Source: Alphaproteobacteria bacterium (lineage in GTDB: Bacteria; Pseudomonadota; Alphaproteobacteria; Sphingomonadales; Emcibacteraceae). Taken from it: a stretch of DNA of 64,000 nucleotides. Position 1 is the first letter of the stretch, and every line of letters begins with the position of its first letter. The stretch spans positions 372,001 through 436,000 of the forward strand of contig JAUIDN010000001.1 in the NCBI GenBank assembly GCA_030428615.1. Reading direction: 5' to 3'. Below the pieces are notes generated by a model. It saw only the letters and a program-made list of their open reading frames with translations. It was not told the origin of the DNA and ran no database searches. Below are positions 46,699-57,009 of this stretch, piece by piece. Position numbers and translations under genes: made by a program.

Positions 46699-48597
46699 TT
46701 ATTTTACGACACCCAAAAAGCGATTACCATAAAAAATCGCCACGATCCCGATTAAGATGATCCCGTAAATAAGCTGATTTTCGCTGCCAAGCCAAATTGA
46801 AGCGGAGCCAACAAGGATGCTCACCATAAAGTCGATTGATCCATATAGATTAGAACTTTTTCTGTCGCTTGAAAGGAAGGTAAGCGCCCGCGCAAGCAAT
46901 ATGCCCGCGATGCCAAGCAGAATGGATGTAATTGCAATATCCCTCCATTCCCCGAGCAATAAGATCTCAGGATTATAAACAAAATAAAACGGGATAATGA
47001 ATGCAGAAAGACCCAGCTTTAGCCCTTCAATGCTTGTCGCTTTCATATCCGCCTTCGCGAGGCTGGCCGCAGCATAGGACGCGATTGCAACAGGTGGAGT
47101 CAACATCGACGCAAGACCAAAATAAAATACAAAAAAGTGGGCGGCAATCGGTGGCACCCCCATTTCGGCGATCGAAGGCGCAAGCAACATCGCAACGATG
47201 ATATAGACAGCAGATGTCGGCATGCCCATTCCAAGGATGATCGAAATAAATGCGGTAAGCAGAAGCATTACAAATAAACCATACATTTCACCCACGTCAC
47301 TCAGCGCAAGTGCGAGGCTGAAACCAAGCCCGCTCATATTTATCACGCCAATGATGATACCAGCGCCCGCGCAGATCATGATCAGTAACGTAAATGGCTT
47401 ACCAAGATACACGATCGACTGGTAGACGGTATCTATACCCGGTAGTTTACGATGTTTGATAAAAGCAAGTATCAACAGGGACAATGTGGCATAAAGCGCT
47501 GATTTTGCCGGGTTGAAGCTTAAAACGAACAAAAAGAATATCAGCACCAGCAGCGGTATAATAAATATCCAGCCGGCCTTTAAAACATCCTTTACCCGCG
47601 GCGTTTCCGAAGCCTCAAGCCCTGTCATGCCCTTATCACGGGCAAAAAAGTCGATCTGGCAGAAAAGAAACAAATAATAGATGATCGCCGGTATGATTGC
47701 CGAAGCAACGATGGTCGCGTAGGGCAATTCCAGATATTCGGCAATGATAAATGCTGTTGCCCCCATCACTGGTGGGGCAAGTTGGCTTCCGTTTGACGCG
47801 ACGGCTTCAATCCCGGCGGCCATCGGGCCGGAAAAACCATTTCGCTTCATAAGCGGGATTGAAACCATGCCTGTGGACATAATGTTTGCTACTGTTGCGC
47901 CGCTTACGGTGCCCATCAGCGAGCTGCCGACAACCGCAACTTTCGCGGGGCCACCACGTCTTTTTCCAATCATTGCCATGGCGATATCTGAAAAAAAGCT
48001 TGTCGCGCCGCTGGCCTGCATCACCTGCCCGAGAACAAGAAAACCAAGAATAAGGCTTCCCGCAACGGTCATAATAAATCCCAGAACCGCGCTTCCATCA
48101 GTATAAAGATAAACAAATAATCGATCCGGATCGTTTTGCGCGCCTTCAAACATACCCGGCGCGTTATGACCAAAAAGCCCGTAAATGAGGGAAAGTACGA
48201 TAACCGCAGCCATTCCCTTCCCGGCTGTCTTTCGAACCCCTTCGCAAAGAAGCACTATAGCAACTATTGCTAGTGCGACCTTTAGCGGGGGGCGTTCATG
48301 CTGGCTTAAAAGCCAACTTTCATAATTATAGGCACAGATCAGCCAGGAAAGCGCCGCAACCGCCGCCAAACCATAATCCAGATATCCTGATCGTTCACCA
48401 TAAGGCCAATAAATAAACGACGCTGCAAGCGCAAATGCAATCAGAAATCCCAGATAGTTTCCGTCAAGCACCGCCAATCCCAGTTGAAGCGGCACACCGG
48501 CAATCCAGCAGATGCCAAATAGAGCCGGCAGACCGAACAGGAATGTTTTAAATATTTTCTGATTTGTTGATTCAGGTATTTGGGCACTCTCACTCAC
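46699..48597 (-). CDS. TAXI-type TRAP transporter permease, fused small/large subunits
   Basis: VVGSSLMGTVSGATVANIMSTGMVSIPLMKRNGFSGPMAAGIEAVASNGSQLAPPVMGA. Confidence 0.93.
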   Translation of the reverse strand: MSESAQIPESTNQKIFKTFLFGLPALFGICWIAGVPLQLGLAVLDGNYLGFLIAFALAASFIYWPYGERSGYLDYGLAAVAALSWLICAYNYESWLLSQHERPPLKVALAIVAIVLLCEGVRKTAGKGMAAVIVLSLIYGLFGHNAPGMFEGAQNDPDRLFVYLYTDGSAVLGFIMTVAGSLILGFLVLGQVMQASGATSFFSDIAMAMIGKRRGGPAKVAVVGSSLMGTVSGATVANIMSTGMVSIPLMKRNGFSGPMAAGIEAVASNGSQLAPPVMGATAFIIAEYLELPYATIVASAIIPAIIYYLFLFCQIDFFARDKGMTGLEASETPRVKDVLKAGWIFIIPLLVLIFFLFVLSFNPAKSALYATLSLLILAFIKHRKLPGIDTVYQSIVYLGKPFTLLIMICAGAGIIIGVINMSGLGFSLALALSDVGEMYGLFVMLLLTAFISIILGMGMPTSAVYIIVAMLLAPSIAEMGVPPIAAHFFVFYFGLASMLTPPVAIASYAAASLAKADMKATSIEGLKLGLSAFIIPFYFVYNPEILLLGEWRDIAITSILLGIAGILLARALTFLSSDRKSSNLYGSIDFMVSILVGSASIWLGSENQLIYGIILIGIVAIFYGNRFLGVVK

Positions 48598-48604
48598 AGC
48601 GGTT

Positions 48605-49621
48605 TTATTTCCATAGATCTAACAGTTTTTGATTTCGCTGCTCGGCCGCATCATCCCAAACAGCGGACCCAGCGCCACTTTTATAATAATCGATTGCCGC
48701 TTTATGATACGGGACAGTTTGCGAAAAATGCACAAAATCACGCGTTGAAAAATTTTTAAATCCCGGATAATCATTTTGCATATCGCCCCACTTAGAGTGC
48801 AATACGTCAAGAATTTTGACGACATCCTCATCCTCAAGGGTTTTTGGCACCATAAGATACATATCCATTGCAAAAATTCTGGTTTCCGTTTCAACCCCCG
48901 GGTGTTCGCCAGCATTCACAAGATAGGCACGAAGCCCCGGCGCCGATGAATTGATCAGATTTTTTTCAAAACCTTCCTTCTTCAAATTTAAGACCCTTAT
49001 GCCCGCCGTTGCGTTGGCTTTCCTGACCGCTGCCATACTGACACTGCCGGGCGCGGCATCGGCATTACCTTCAACGACCGCTTCAACCCCCTGTCCTACA
49101 CCGGAAACTGTAATCGGCTGTACTTCATCGCCATTTAATCCGGCAGCTTCAAGCATCGCATAAGCCATCGTGCTTACCGCCGGTGCCGCTGTGATATTCA
49201 GTACGACTTTCTTTCCTTTAAGATCGGATATGGTCTCAATGCCGGCCCCTCTGCGGCTGATGAAGGCAAATGGCATGGCAAAAAGGCGCGCGGCGACACG
49301 GATATCCTTATTGGGTTCGGTACCAATCCCGGCATAGGCCGTGCCCATCCCCGCCATAGACGTCAAACCCATTTCAAGCTCTCCGGCATTAATAAGTGGT
49401 ATAAAGCCACTTGGCCCGACATAGGGCTGCGCCGTCACTCGCATTCGCAGGTCCTGTTGCATGTGTTTTGCGAGCACCGTGCCAAGCGAATGCATGCTAC
49501 TGCCTATAAACCCGGTCCCAATGTTAAATTGTTTACGAGCGGCCATTGATGGCACCACAGATGATATCAACATTGCAGCGGTTGATACGGCCAAACACAC
49601 ATTCTTAAACCTGTTTTTCAT
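48605..49621 (-). CDS. TAXI family TRAP transporter solute-binding protein
   Basis: FNIGTGFIGSSMHSLGTVLAKHM, VGPSGFIPLINAGELEMGL; signal peptide; adjacent permease. Confidence 0.92.
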   Translation of the reverse strand: MKNRFKNVCLAVSTAAMLISSVVPSMAARKQFNIGTGFIGSSMHSLGTVLAKHMQQDLRMRVTAQPYVGPSGFIPLINAGELEMGLTSMAGMGTAYAGIGTEPNKDIRVAARLFAMPFAFISRRGAGIETISDLKGKKVVLNITAAPAVSTMAYAMLEAAGLNGDEVQPITVSGVGQGVEAVVEGNADAAPGSVSMAAVRKANATAGIRVLNLKKEGFEKNLINSSAPGLRAYLVNAGEHPGVETETRIFAMDMYLMVPKTLEDEDVVKILDVLHSKWGDMQNDYPGFKNFSTRDFVHFSQTVPYHKAAIDYYKSGAGSAVWDDAAEQRNQKLLDLWK

Positions 49622-49724
49622 ATTTTAAGATGATACCCTTTTATATTTTGCAATAACATATCATTTTCATCTTAGCGAATTTAAGGATGAATTCAATATA
49701 TCAATAGGAAATAGGATTTGGCGC

Positions 49725-51407
49725 TTAAAACAGTCCCTGAATCAAGCCTTTTTCATCAATTTCAATGGATTCAGCCGCCGGCACCCGCGGAAGGCCGGGC
49801 ATCGTCATGATTTCACCGCAGACCACAAGAACAAATTCAGCACCGCTTGATAGCCTCACTTCCCGGATCGGGATACCATAGCCACTCGGTGCGCCCTTCA
49901 GTGCGGGATCGGTCGAAAAGCTATATTGCGTTTTTGCAATGCAGACGGGTAAATTGCCAAAGCCACCTTTTTCAAGGTCTTTTAGCTGATTTCTGATTTT
50001 CTGATCGGCAAAGACTTCATCGGCGCGGTAGATTTCCTTGGCGATAATTTCTATTTTGGTTAAAAGCTTATAGTTATCCGGATACAGCACACTGAAATCC
50101 GAATTACCGCGGTCAATTACATCAACCACTTCCTGTGCGAGTGCGGCACTGCCGTCACTACCATTCGCCCAGTGGCTGCTTTCTACCGCCTTGATCCCGA
50201 CTTTGGCGCAGGCATCGACAACAGCCTTGATTTCCGCGTCCGTATCGGTTGGGAAGCGGTTGATCCCGACGACACTGTCGACGTTATATTTTTTGATATT
50301 CTCAACATGACGTTCTAGATTTTTGAGCCCCTTTTTAACCGCATCCACATCTTCCTTGGCCAGATCGTTTTTGCCGACACCGCCGTGCATCTTAAGCGCC
50401 CGAACCGTGGCGACAATAACAACGGCGTCAGGTTTTAGCCCCGCCTTGCGGCATTTGATGTCAAAGAATTTTTCCGCACCAAGATCCGCACCGAACCCTG
50501 CTTCCGTCACAACATAATCGGCCATCTTAAGGGCCGCTTTGGTTGCCATAACCGTGTTGCAGCCATGGGCAATATTTGCGAAGGGTCCACCATGGATGAA
50601 GGCCGGGTTATGTTCCAGCGTCTGAACCAGATTTGGTTGTATGGCATCCTTGAGCAACACGGTCATCGGCCCGTCCGCCTTGATTTCACGGGCATAAATG
50701 GTTTTGCGGTCACGTGTTTGTCCAATTGTAATACCACCAAGCCGGCGACGAAGATCGTCAAGACCACTGGCAAGGCAGAAAATAGCCATCACTTCGGAAG
50801 CCGGTGTAATGTCAAAGCCGCCTTCGCGCGGAAAACCGTTGGTAACACCGCCGAGCGACGTAGCGATCTGCCGCAGGGAACGATCATTCATATCCATAAC
50901 GCGGCGCCACGTGATGCGGCGATTATCAAGCCCGGTGCTGTTTCCCCAATAATTGTGATTATCAATCATCGCGGCAAGTAAATTATTGGCAGATGTGATC
51001 GCATGAAAGTCCCCGGTGAAATGCAGGTTAATATCTTCCATCGGGATAACCTGCGCATAACCACCACCGGCAGCGCCCCCCTTCATTCCGAAACAGGGTC
51101 CAAGGGACGGTTCACGAATACAGATCATGGCTTTCTTGCCTATTTTATTAAGCCCATCAACAAGCCCGACGGTCGTGGTTGTCTTGCCCTCCCCGGCGGG
51201 GGTCGGCGTAATTGCTGTGACCAGTATTAATTTTCCATCCGGTTTGTCCAACTGGCTTTCAATATAATCCAGGCTGACTTTTGCCTTGTCATTGCCGTAT
51301 CTTAAGAGCGCGTCCGAAGGAATGTTGATCTTAGCGGCAATTTCCTCAATTGGTTTTGCTGTTGCTTCGCGGGCGATTTCAATATCGCTTTTATATTTCT
51401 GGGCCAT
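49725..51407 (-). CDS. fhs: Formate-tetrahydrofolate ligase
   Basis: [59 protein letters not shown]. Confidence 0.97.
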   Translation of the reverse strand: MAQKYKSDIEIAREATAKPIEEIAAKINIPSDALLRYGNDKAKVSLDYIESQLDKPDGKLILVTAITPTPAGEGKTTTTVGLVDGLNKIGKKAMICIREPSLGPCFGMKGGAAGGGYAQVIPMEDINLHFTGDFHAITSANNLLAAMIDNHNYWGNSTGLDNRRITWRRVMDMNDRSLRQIATSLGGVTNGFPREGGFDITPASEVMAIFCLASGLDDLRRRLGGITIGQTRDRKTIYAREIKADGPMTVLLKDAIQPNLVQTLEHNPAFIHGGPFANIAHGCNTVMATKAALKMADYVVTEAGFGADLGAEKFFDIKCRKAGLKPDAVVIVATVRALKMHGGVGKNDLAKEDVDAVKKGLKNLERHVENIKKYNVDSVVGINRFPTDTDAEIKAVVDACAKVGIKAVESSHWANGSDGSAALAQEVVDVIDRGNSDFSVLYPDNYKLLTKIEIIAKEIYRADEVFADQKIRNQLKDLEKGGFGNLPVCIAKTQYSFSTDPALKGAPSGYGIPIREVRLSSGAEFVLVVCGEIMTMPGLPRVPAAESIEIDEKGLIQGLF

Positions 51408-51453
51408 GGTGTCGTGCTCTTATGTAATTTATTTTTTTGACTTAAAGGTTTTA

Positions 51454-53031
51454 TTATTGTGTTTTCGCAAATTTGGTCACTTTCTCAATTTCCGGGAAGC
51501 GCCTTGGCGGTTTTCGGTGATTTGTCGCCTGCTCATAGGCATAGGCGATGGCAAATAACAAATCTTCGCGGTATTCCCGTGCCAGAATTTGAAGCCCCGC
51601 GGGTAAATTGCCGTGTGAATATCCCATGGGAACGCTCGCCGCAGGAAGGCCCGTAGCGGGCGCTATAATCTGACTGTTATCGCCCTTATAATCTTCGTCA
51701 GCGCGTGCTAAAAGCGCCGGCGGATTTGTCCAGCTTGGATAAATAATGGCATCCACATTGAATTTATCCATTGATCTTTCGACATCCGCCTTGAAGGCAT
51801 TTCGCCCCGCATGATTTGGATATTCCATGCAAGGTGGATTTTCGTCATTGGGATGAACGTCTAGCGGTCCCGCGCCAAAATTCTCAAGCCCGCCTTTTAC
51901 ATAAGGCGAATATTGCCCGCTTTCGTAGACTTCCATCACATCTTTTATCGGCGCATCGGGTCCAAGCGTTTTTAAATATTCATGCATATCATAACGAAAA
52001 CGGCGACAAAAATTGGGTGCATCGCGGTGCTGCTGCAAGTTTTCGATTTCAAACGGGTCAACAATCACGGCACCAGCATTTTTCAGATCCTCCACCGCTT
52101 TCATGAACAGAGCCGTAATTTCCGGGTCCGCATCTTCTGTGAATACGAGATCACGAAGCACGCCGATACGTTTGCCTTTTAATGCGTTTTCATCAAGATA
52201 ATCCGTATAGTCAGCCTTACGTTTTCCCTTTCCGAGTTCCGTCATCGGATCGGCAGGATCATATCCGGCAACAACATTAAACATAAGTGCACCATCACGC
52301 ACCGTACGGGTCATGGGACCAGCGATATCGCGATCCCAGGCAAGTGGGATAATCCCGTCTCGGCTTGTAAGGCCAATTGTTGACCGAATACCAAAAAGTG
52401 CCAGATGCGACGACGGGCCACGTATACTGTTTCCTGTATCGGACCCCATTCCGGCCACACCGAAGCTCGCCGCGGTCCCGGACGCTGTGCCGCCGCTGGA
52501 GCCTGCAGGAACGCGTGTCAGGTCATATGCATTGGCCGTAACGCCAAACGATGAGCTTTTGGTCTGCCGCGGGCTAAAAGCCCACTCAGCCATATTGGTT
52601 TTCGCAATGACAATTGCATCCGCTTCGCGAAGTTTACGGACCATAAAGGCATCATCAGGCGGATAACTGTTTTTTAACGCAATCGACCCGCCAGTGGTCG
52701 GCAGATCATGCGTATCATAATTGTCCTTGATCAGAACCGGCGCACAGTAAAGAGAACCAAGTTCCTTTTTATTCCTGATCGCCTGATCAATTTCATCAGC
52801 ACGTTCAAGCGCTTTTCGGTTAACTACTGTAATCGCGTTCAGCTTTGTTTCCTGATCAAAAACGCTTATCCGGTCGAGATAGCCGGCAACAATTTCACGA
52901 CATGTCATCTGCCCCGATGACAAGGCACGATGAATGTCATCAATAGTGGCTTCAACGAAGTGAAAATTTTGAGCGTGAGAAAACACAGTGGAGATTAGAA
53001 AAAATAGAACGGTGATAAATGGCTTAAACAA
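51454..53031 (-). CDS. Secreted amidase (amidase signature family)
   Basis: Signal peptide; VLIKDNYD, PAGSSGGTASGTAASFGVAGMGSDTGNSIRGPSS (Ser-cisSer-Lys triad region). Confidence 0.92.
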   Translation of the reverse strand: MFKPFITVLFFLISTVFSHAQNFHFVEATIDDIHRALSSGQMTCREIVAGYLDRISVFDQETKLNAITVVNRKALERADEIDQAIRNKKELGSLYCAPVLIKDNYDTHDLPTTGGSIALKNSYPPDDAFMVRKLREADAIVIAKTNMAEWAFSPRQTKSSSFGVTANAYDLTRVPAGSSGGTASGTAASFGVAGMGSDTGNSIRGPSSHLALFGIRSTIGLTSRDGIIPLAWDRDIAGPMTRTVRDGALMFNVVAGYDPADPMTELGKGKRKADYTDYLDENALKGKRIGVLRDLVFTEDADPEITALFMKAVEDLKNAGAVIVDPFEIENLQQHRDAPNFCRRFRYDMHEYLKTLGPDAPIKDVMEVYESGQYSPYVKGGLENFGAGPLDVHPNDENPPCMEYPNHAGRNAFKADVERSMDKFNVDAIIYPSWTNPPALLARADEDYKGDNSQIIAPATGLPAASVPMGYSHGNLPAGLQILAREYREDLLFAIAYAYEQATNHRKPPRRFPEIEKVTKFAKTQ

Positions 53032-53138
53032 ATTGGGACCTCGTTTTTATTTTTTCAGCATGCTAACGCATATAATTCAATTGAGGAAGCAGTATTTTTA
53101 TGGTTTAGTGCCGCTTCAGAAATTACTGGAAAAAGCCG

Positions 53139-54317
53139 ATGACGATCAATAAAGAAAAGATTTACGCCGATACACCGGGCAAAAAAAACATCATACATCT
53201 TAACAATGCCGGAGCCTCCCTGATGACGCAGCAGGTGCTTGACGCGCAAATTGCCCACTTGAAACTGGAAGCAAGTATCGGTGGTTACGAGGCCGCGGCG
53301 CACAGAAAGCCTGAAATTGATGCAGTCTATTCATCAGTGGCAAAATTAATCAACGCTGATCCATCGGAAATTGCAATTGTTGAAAACGCAACCGTCGGCT
53401 GGGCAATGGCGTTTTACGCGATTGATTTCGCACCCGGAGACCGCATCCTGACCGTCGAGGCGGAATATGTGTCCAATTATGTGGCTTATCTTCATATGGT
53501 CCGCGAAAAAGGCGTAAAAGTTGAGGTCATCCCAAGCAATAAGGACGGCAATCTAGAGCTGGATATGCTGGAAAATATGATTGATGATAAAGTGAAGCTG
53601 ATCTCGGCAACCCATGTCCCCACAAACAGCGGGCTTGTCAACCCGGTCTCGAAGCTCGGGGCAATCGCCAGGAAATACAATATTCTGTTTTTGGTTGATG
53701 CATGTCAGTCAGCCGGTCAGATACCGCTTGATGTTGAAGAAATCGGGTGCGATATGCTATCGGCCACCAGCCGCAAATACCTTCGCGGGCCCCGCGGTGT
53801 CGGTTTTTTATATGTCAGAAAATCGGTTACGGGTAAACTTCACCCGCCTATCATTGATCTTCACAGCGCCAAGTGGAAAAGCGCCACTGAATATGAGCTC
53901 GCGGATGATGCACGAAAATTTGAGAATTGGGAAAATAATTATGCCGCAAAGCTTGGGTTTGGAGTGGCCGTTGATTATGCGCTTGATATCGGGATTGAGG
54001 ACATCAAAGCGCGCATTGACGAACTGGCCAATTATCTGAGACGGCGGTTACAGAGAATCCCCGCTATTAATATTCATGCGATCAGCGAGAACCAATGTGG
54101 CATTGTGACTTTTGCGGTGCAGGGCCAAAAAGCTTCCTATTTGGTAAATGAGCTGCGGAAGAAAAAAATTAACACGAGCGTTTCCACGCCTGATAGTACC
54201 TTGCTTGACGCAACAAAAAACAAATTGCCTGATTTGATACGGGCTTCCGTCCATTATTATAATGATGAAGAAGAGCTTGACCGGTTTGTGGAACAGCTAA
54301 ATAGGTTAATTACATAA
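53139..54317 (+). CDS. Class V aminotransferase / cysteine desulfurase-like PLP enzyme
   Basis: HLNNAGASLMTQQVLDA, LVDACQSAGQIPLDVEEIGCDMLSATSRKYLRGPRGVGFLYV. Confidence 0.88.
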   Translation: MTINKEKIYADTPGKKNIIHLNNAGASLMTQQVLDAQIAHLKLEASIGGYEAAAHRKPEIDAVYSSVAKLINADPSEIAIVENATVGWAMAFYAIDFAPGDRILTVEAEYVSNYVAYLHMVREKGVKVEVIPSNKDGNLELDMLENMIDDKVKLISATHVPTNSGLVNPVSKLGAIARKYNILFLVDACQSAGQIPLDVEEIGCDMLSATSRKYLRGPRGVGFLYVRKSVTGKLHPPIIDLHSAKWKSATEYELADDARKFENWENNYAAKLGFGVAVDYALDIGIEDIKARIDELANYLRRRLQRIPAINIHAISENQCGIVTFAVQGQKASYLVNELRKKKINTSVSTPDSTLLDATKNKLPDLIRASVHYYNDEEELDRFVEQLNRLIT

Positions 54318-54386
54318 AATCATTCAATTTTGCCGATAAATTATTGACTTGAACTACCCGAAAAACTAGAGTTAATTCATAAACCA

Positions 54387-54674
54387 TTGGGGGCAAAAAT
54401 GATTTTTTCAAAAAAAATCGCAGTCGTAATATTTATTTCATTCGTTCTTTCCGCTTGCGCAACGAGTCACGATCAGACGGCCGGATTAATCGACAATCAA
54501 AATAATCTTGATCTTTGCAGTAGCTATCTCTCCGAATTTGACTTGTTGTTTTCTGATGAAGTTGCCTCACTCAATGAACAGAAACGATTATATCTGATTG
54601 ATCTTCTACACGAAGTGAATATGAGAGGATTAACAAAACCGATTTGCCAAAGGATGATAGAAGACGGTTCTTAA
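54387..54674 (+). CDS. Small putative lipoprotein
   Basis: KKIAVVIFISFVLSACATS lipobox leader; 95 aa (true start may be MIFSKK at 54399). Confidence 0.6.
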   Translation: MGAKMIFSKKIAVVIFISFVLSACATSHDQTAGLIDNQNNLDLCSSYLSEFDLLFSDEVASLNEQKRLYLIDLLHEVNMRGLTKPICQRMIEDGS

Positions 54675-54945
54675 GTAAAAATTATTGCGATTGAAAGTCT
54701 AACAAAAAAGCTCGGGTAATCACGGCAATTAAATGCACTCATTAATGATTAATGGCTGCTTCAAACGGTTAATAACAAAGCAATCAATGCAATTTGTCCG
54801 CTTATCTCAAAAACCGGGCACTTTATCGCAATCCGCTTTTATTTACGGGTGATTAAGGTACTAATGGTTTTGCAAGAAAATGTTACTCCCTATAGCTTTA
54901 CTTGCTCCCTTATATGCTCCTCCATAGAGCAGCAAAAAACTGAAT

Positions 54946-55006
54946 ATAAACAGGGGTTATTTTACTATTAACAGTAATTTCCCTACTCCCCCTTCACCCT
55001 GTTTAT
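54946..55006 (+). ncRNA. Candidate structured RNA element (outer stem ATAAACAGGG/CCCTGTTTAT enclosing hairpin TTACT-ATTAAC-AGTAA)
   Basis: 10-bp perfect long-range pairing 54946-54955 with 54997-55006; inner hairpin 54962-54977; directly followed by a terminator. Confidence 0.5.
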
Positions 55007-55007
55007 T

Positions 55008-55043
55008 AAGCCGGCTCCCTGAATTCAGGGGGTCGGCTTTTTT
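55008..55043 (+). terminator. Strong Rho-independent terminator (14-bp stem with G-U pairs, AATT loop, T6)
   Basis: AAGCCGGCTCCCTG-AATT-CAGGGGGTCGGCTT then TTTTA; lies 21-42 nt upstream of the next ORF start. Confidence 0.88.
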
Positions 55044-55085
55044 ATTTGCCTTGCATTTTAACGGATGATCATCCAAAAGGGTTTT

Positions 55086-55853
55086 ATGAAACTGAATTTT
55101 GATCAATATGGTGACGATACCGGCAGGGATGCGCTGATCATTCTGCATGGTCTTTACGGGTCCGCGGCCAATTTTCGGGGCCTCGCTAAAATTTATGCCC
55201 GCGATTTTAATGTATACTGCCTTGATCTTAGAAATCATGGAAAATCACCCCATTCCGACGAGATCACATATTCGTTAATGGCAGAGGACGTGATTGAATT
55301 TATGGATGATCAGGGCCTTGAAAAAGCCCATATCCTTGGGCATAGCATGGGCGGAAAAACGGCGATGCAACTGGCGCTGAATAATCCTGAACGCGTTAAT
55401 AAGCTGGTTATTGGCGATATCGCACCGGTGGTTTACCCCCATCATCATGAAAAAATTTTCGAAGGACTTCTTGCCATGCCGCTGGAGCGGATAAATTCCC
55501 GCGGTGAAGCCGACAAGATACTGGCAGATTACGTCAGCGAAGCGGGCGTGCGCGCCTTTCTGCTTACCAACCTGAAGCGGGAAGAGGATGGCGGCTTTTC
55601 ATGGCGGATCAATCTACCCGCATTAATACGTGAATATGATCATATTTCCGCCGCACCGGAGGGAATTTCCTACGACGGGGAAACCCTGTTCATACGCGGT
55701 GCCAATTCGGGCTATATAACCGATGATTGTGTACCGGAAACACTTGAGATATTCCCCAATGCACGGATTGAAACCATTGAGGATTGCGGACATTGGCTTC
55801 ATTCGGAAAAGCCGAAGGAATTTTCGGAAATATTGCTTAATTTTCTAAGATAG
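55086..55853 (+). CDS. Alpha/beta hydrolase (YbfF-like esterase)
   Basis: LHGLYGSAANFRGLAKIYARDFNVYCLDLRNHGKS, LGHSMGGKTAMQLAL; start taken at MKLNFDQY after AAAAGGG (ORF track gives 55065). Confidence 0.9.
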   Translation: MKLNFDQYGDDTGRDALIILHGLYGSAANFRGLAKIYARDFNVYCLDLRNHGKSPHSDEITYSLMAEDVIEFMDDQGLEKAHILGHSMGGKTAMQLALNNPERVNKLVIGDIAPVVYPHHHEKIFEGLLAMPLERINSRGEADKILADYVSEAGVRAFLLTNLKREEDGGFSWRINLPALIREYDHISAAPEGISYDGETLFIRGANSGYITDDCVPETLEIFPNARIETIEDCGHWLHSEKPKEFSEILLNFLR

Positions 55854-55857
55854 AGTT

Positions 55858-57009
55858 TTAAGATAAATTCCGTACACAGCGAATGATATGCTCCGCGGCA
55901 TAGTCCATTTCTTGCTGCGTCGTCATCCGGCCAATGCCGATACGGACGGAAGCGTCGATTTCCGGCTTTGACAGCCCAAGCGCCTTTAGCACATAAGACG
56001 GTTTATGCTTCGCCGATGAACAGGCGGAGCCCGTTGAAATGGCAATGTCCTTTAAATCCGCAATCAAAAGATCCGCTTTTATGCCCTGAAATGTCAGATT
56101 TATATTGCCGGGATAGCGTTCTGTCGCGCTGCCGTTTAAGGAAACAGAGTTCAGGGCCGTTTTAATGTTGTTTAAAAACCGGTCAGAAAGATTTGAAATA
56201 TGTTTCATATCCTTATCCATATCCACGGACGCAACTTCGCACGCCGCACCAACCCCCGTGCAAAGCGCCGGTGACAGTGTCCCGGAACGAAGACCATTTT
56301 CCTGACCGCCACCATCAAACAGGGGGATGATCGGCGTGCCTTTTTTAACATAAAGGGCGCCTACGCCCTTGGGCCCGTAGATTTTATGGCCGGAAATGCT
56401 CATCACGTCGATATTCATAGCAACCACATCCAGTGGTATTTTACCAACCGCCTGCGCCGCATCGGTGTGGAACAGGACGTTTTTCTTTCTGCAAATAGCG
56501 CCAATTGCCTTGATATTCTGTATGACTCCGATCTCATTATTGACCGTCATCACCGACACTAATGAGGTCTTCGTCGTAATTGCCGCTTCAAGTTCACCGG
56601 TATCGATAAGCCCGTCCGGGCCGACATCCATATAGGTGACGTCAAACCCCATTTTTTCCAATGCACGGGCGGAGGCAAGCACGCATTCATGCTCCGTCTT
56701 GACCGTAATGATGTGGTTTCTAGCGGGGTAATGAGCGAACGCCACCCCCTTGATCGCAAGATTATTACTTTCCGTTGCGCCAGACGTGAATATGATTTCA
56801 TTTTGTTCCGCGTTTATCATACCGGCGACCTGTTTTCGCGCTTTTTCAACCGCCGCTTCCGCTTTCCAACCGAAGCTATGCTCAACCGAATGGGGATTGC
56901 CGAAATCATTGGTCAGATAAGGCATCATCGCCTCCAGAACGCGGCCATCTATCGGCGTTGTCGCCTGATAGTCCAGATAGATCGGTAACTTAAGCGTGCT
57001 TTTTGTCAT
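55858..57009 (-). CDS. Cysteine desulfurase (IscS/NifS family), copy 2
   Basis: IYLDYQATTPIDGRVLEAMMPY, SGATESNNLAIKG, SISGHKIYGPKGVGALYV, STGSACSSAKHKPS. Start chosen at MTKSTLK. Confidence 0.92.
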   Translation of the reverse strand: MTKSTLKLPIYLDYQATTPIDGRVLEAMMPYLTNDFGNPHSVEHSFGWKAEAAVEKARKQVAGMINAEQNEIIFTSGATESNNLAIKGVAFAHYPARNHIITVKTEHECVLASARALEKMGFDVTYMDVGPDGLIDTGELEAAITTKTSLVSVMTVNNEIGVIQNIKAIGAICRKKNVLFHTDAAQAVGKIPLDVVAMNIDVMSISGHKIYGPKGVGALYVKKGTPIIPLFDGGGQENGLRSGTLSPALCTGVGAACEVASVDMDKDMKHISNLSDRFLNNIKTALNSVSLNGSATERYPGNINLTFQGIKADLLIADLKDIAISTGSACSSAKHKPSYVLKALGLSKPEIDASVRIGIGRMTTQQEMDYAAEHIIRCVRNLS

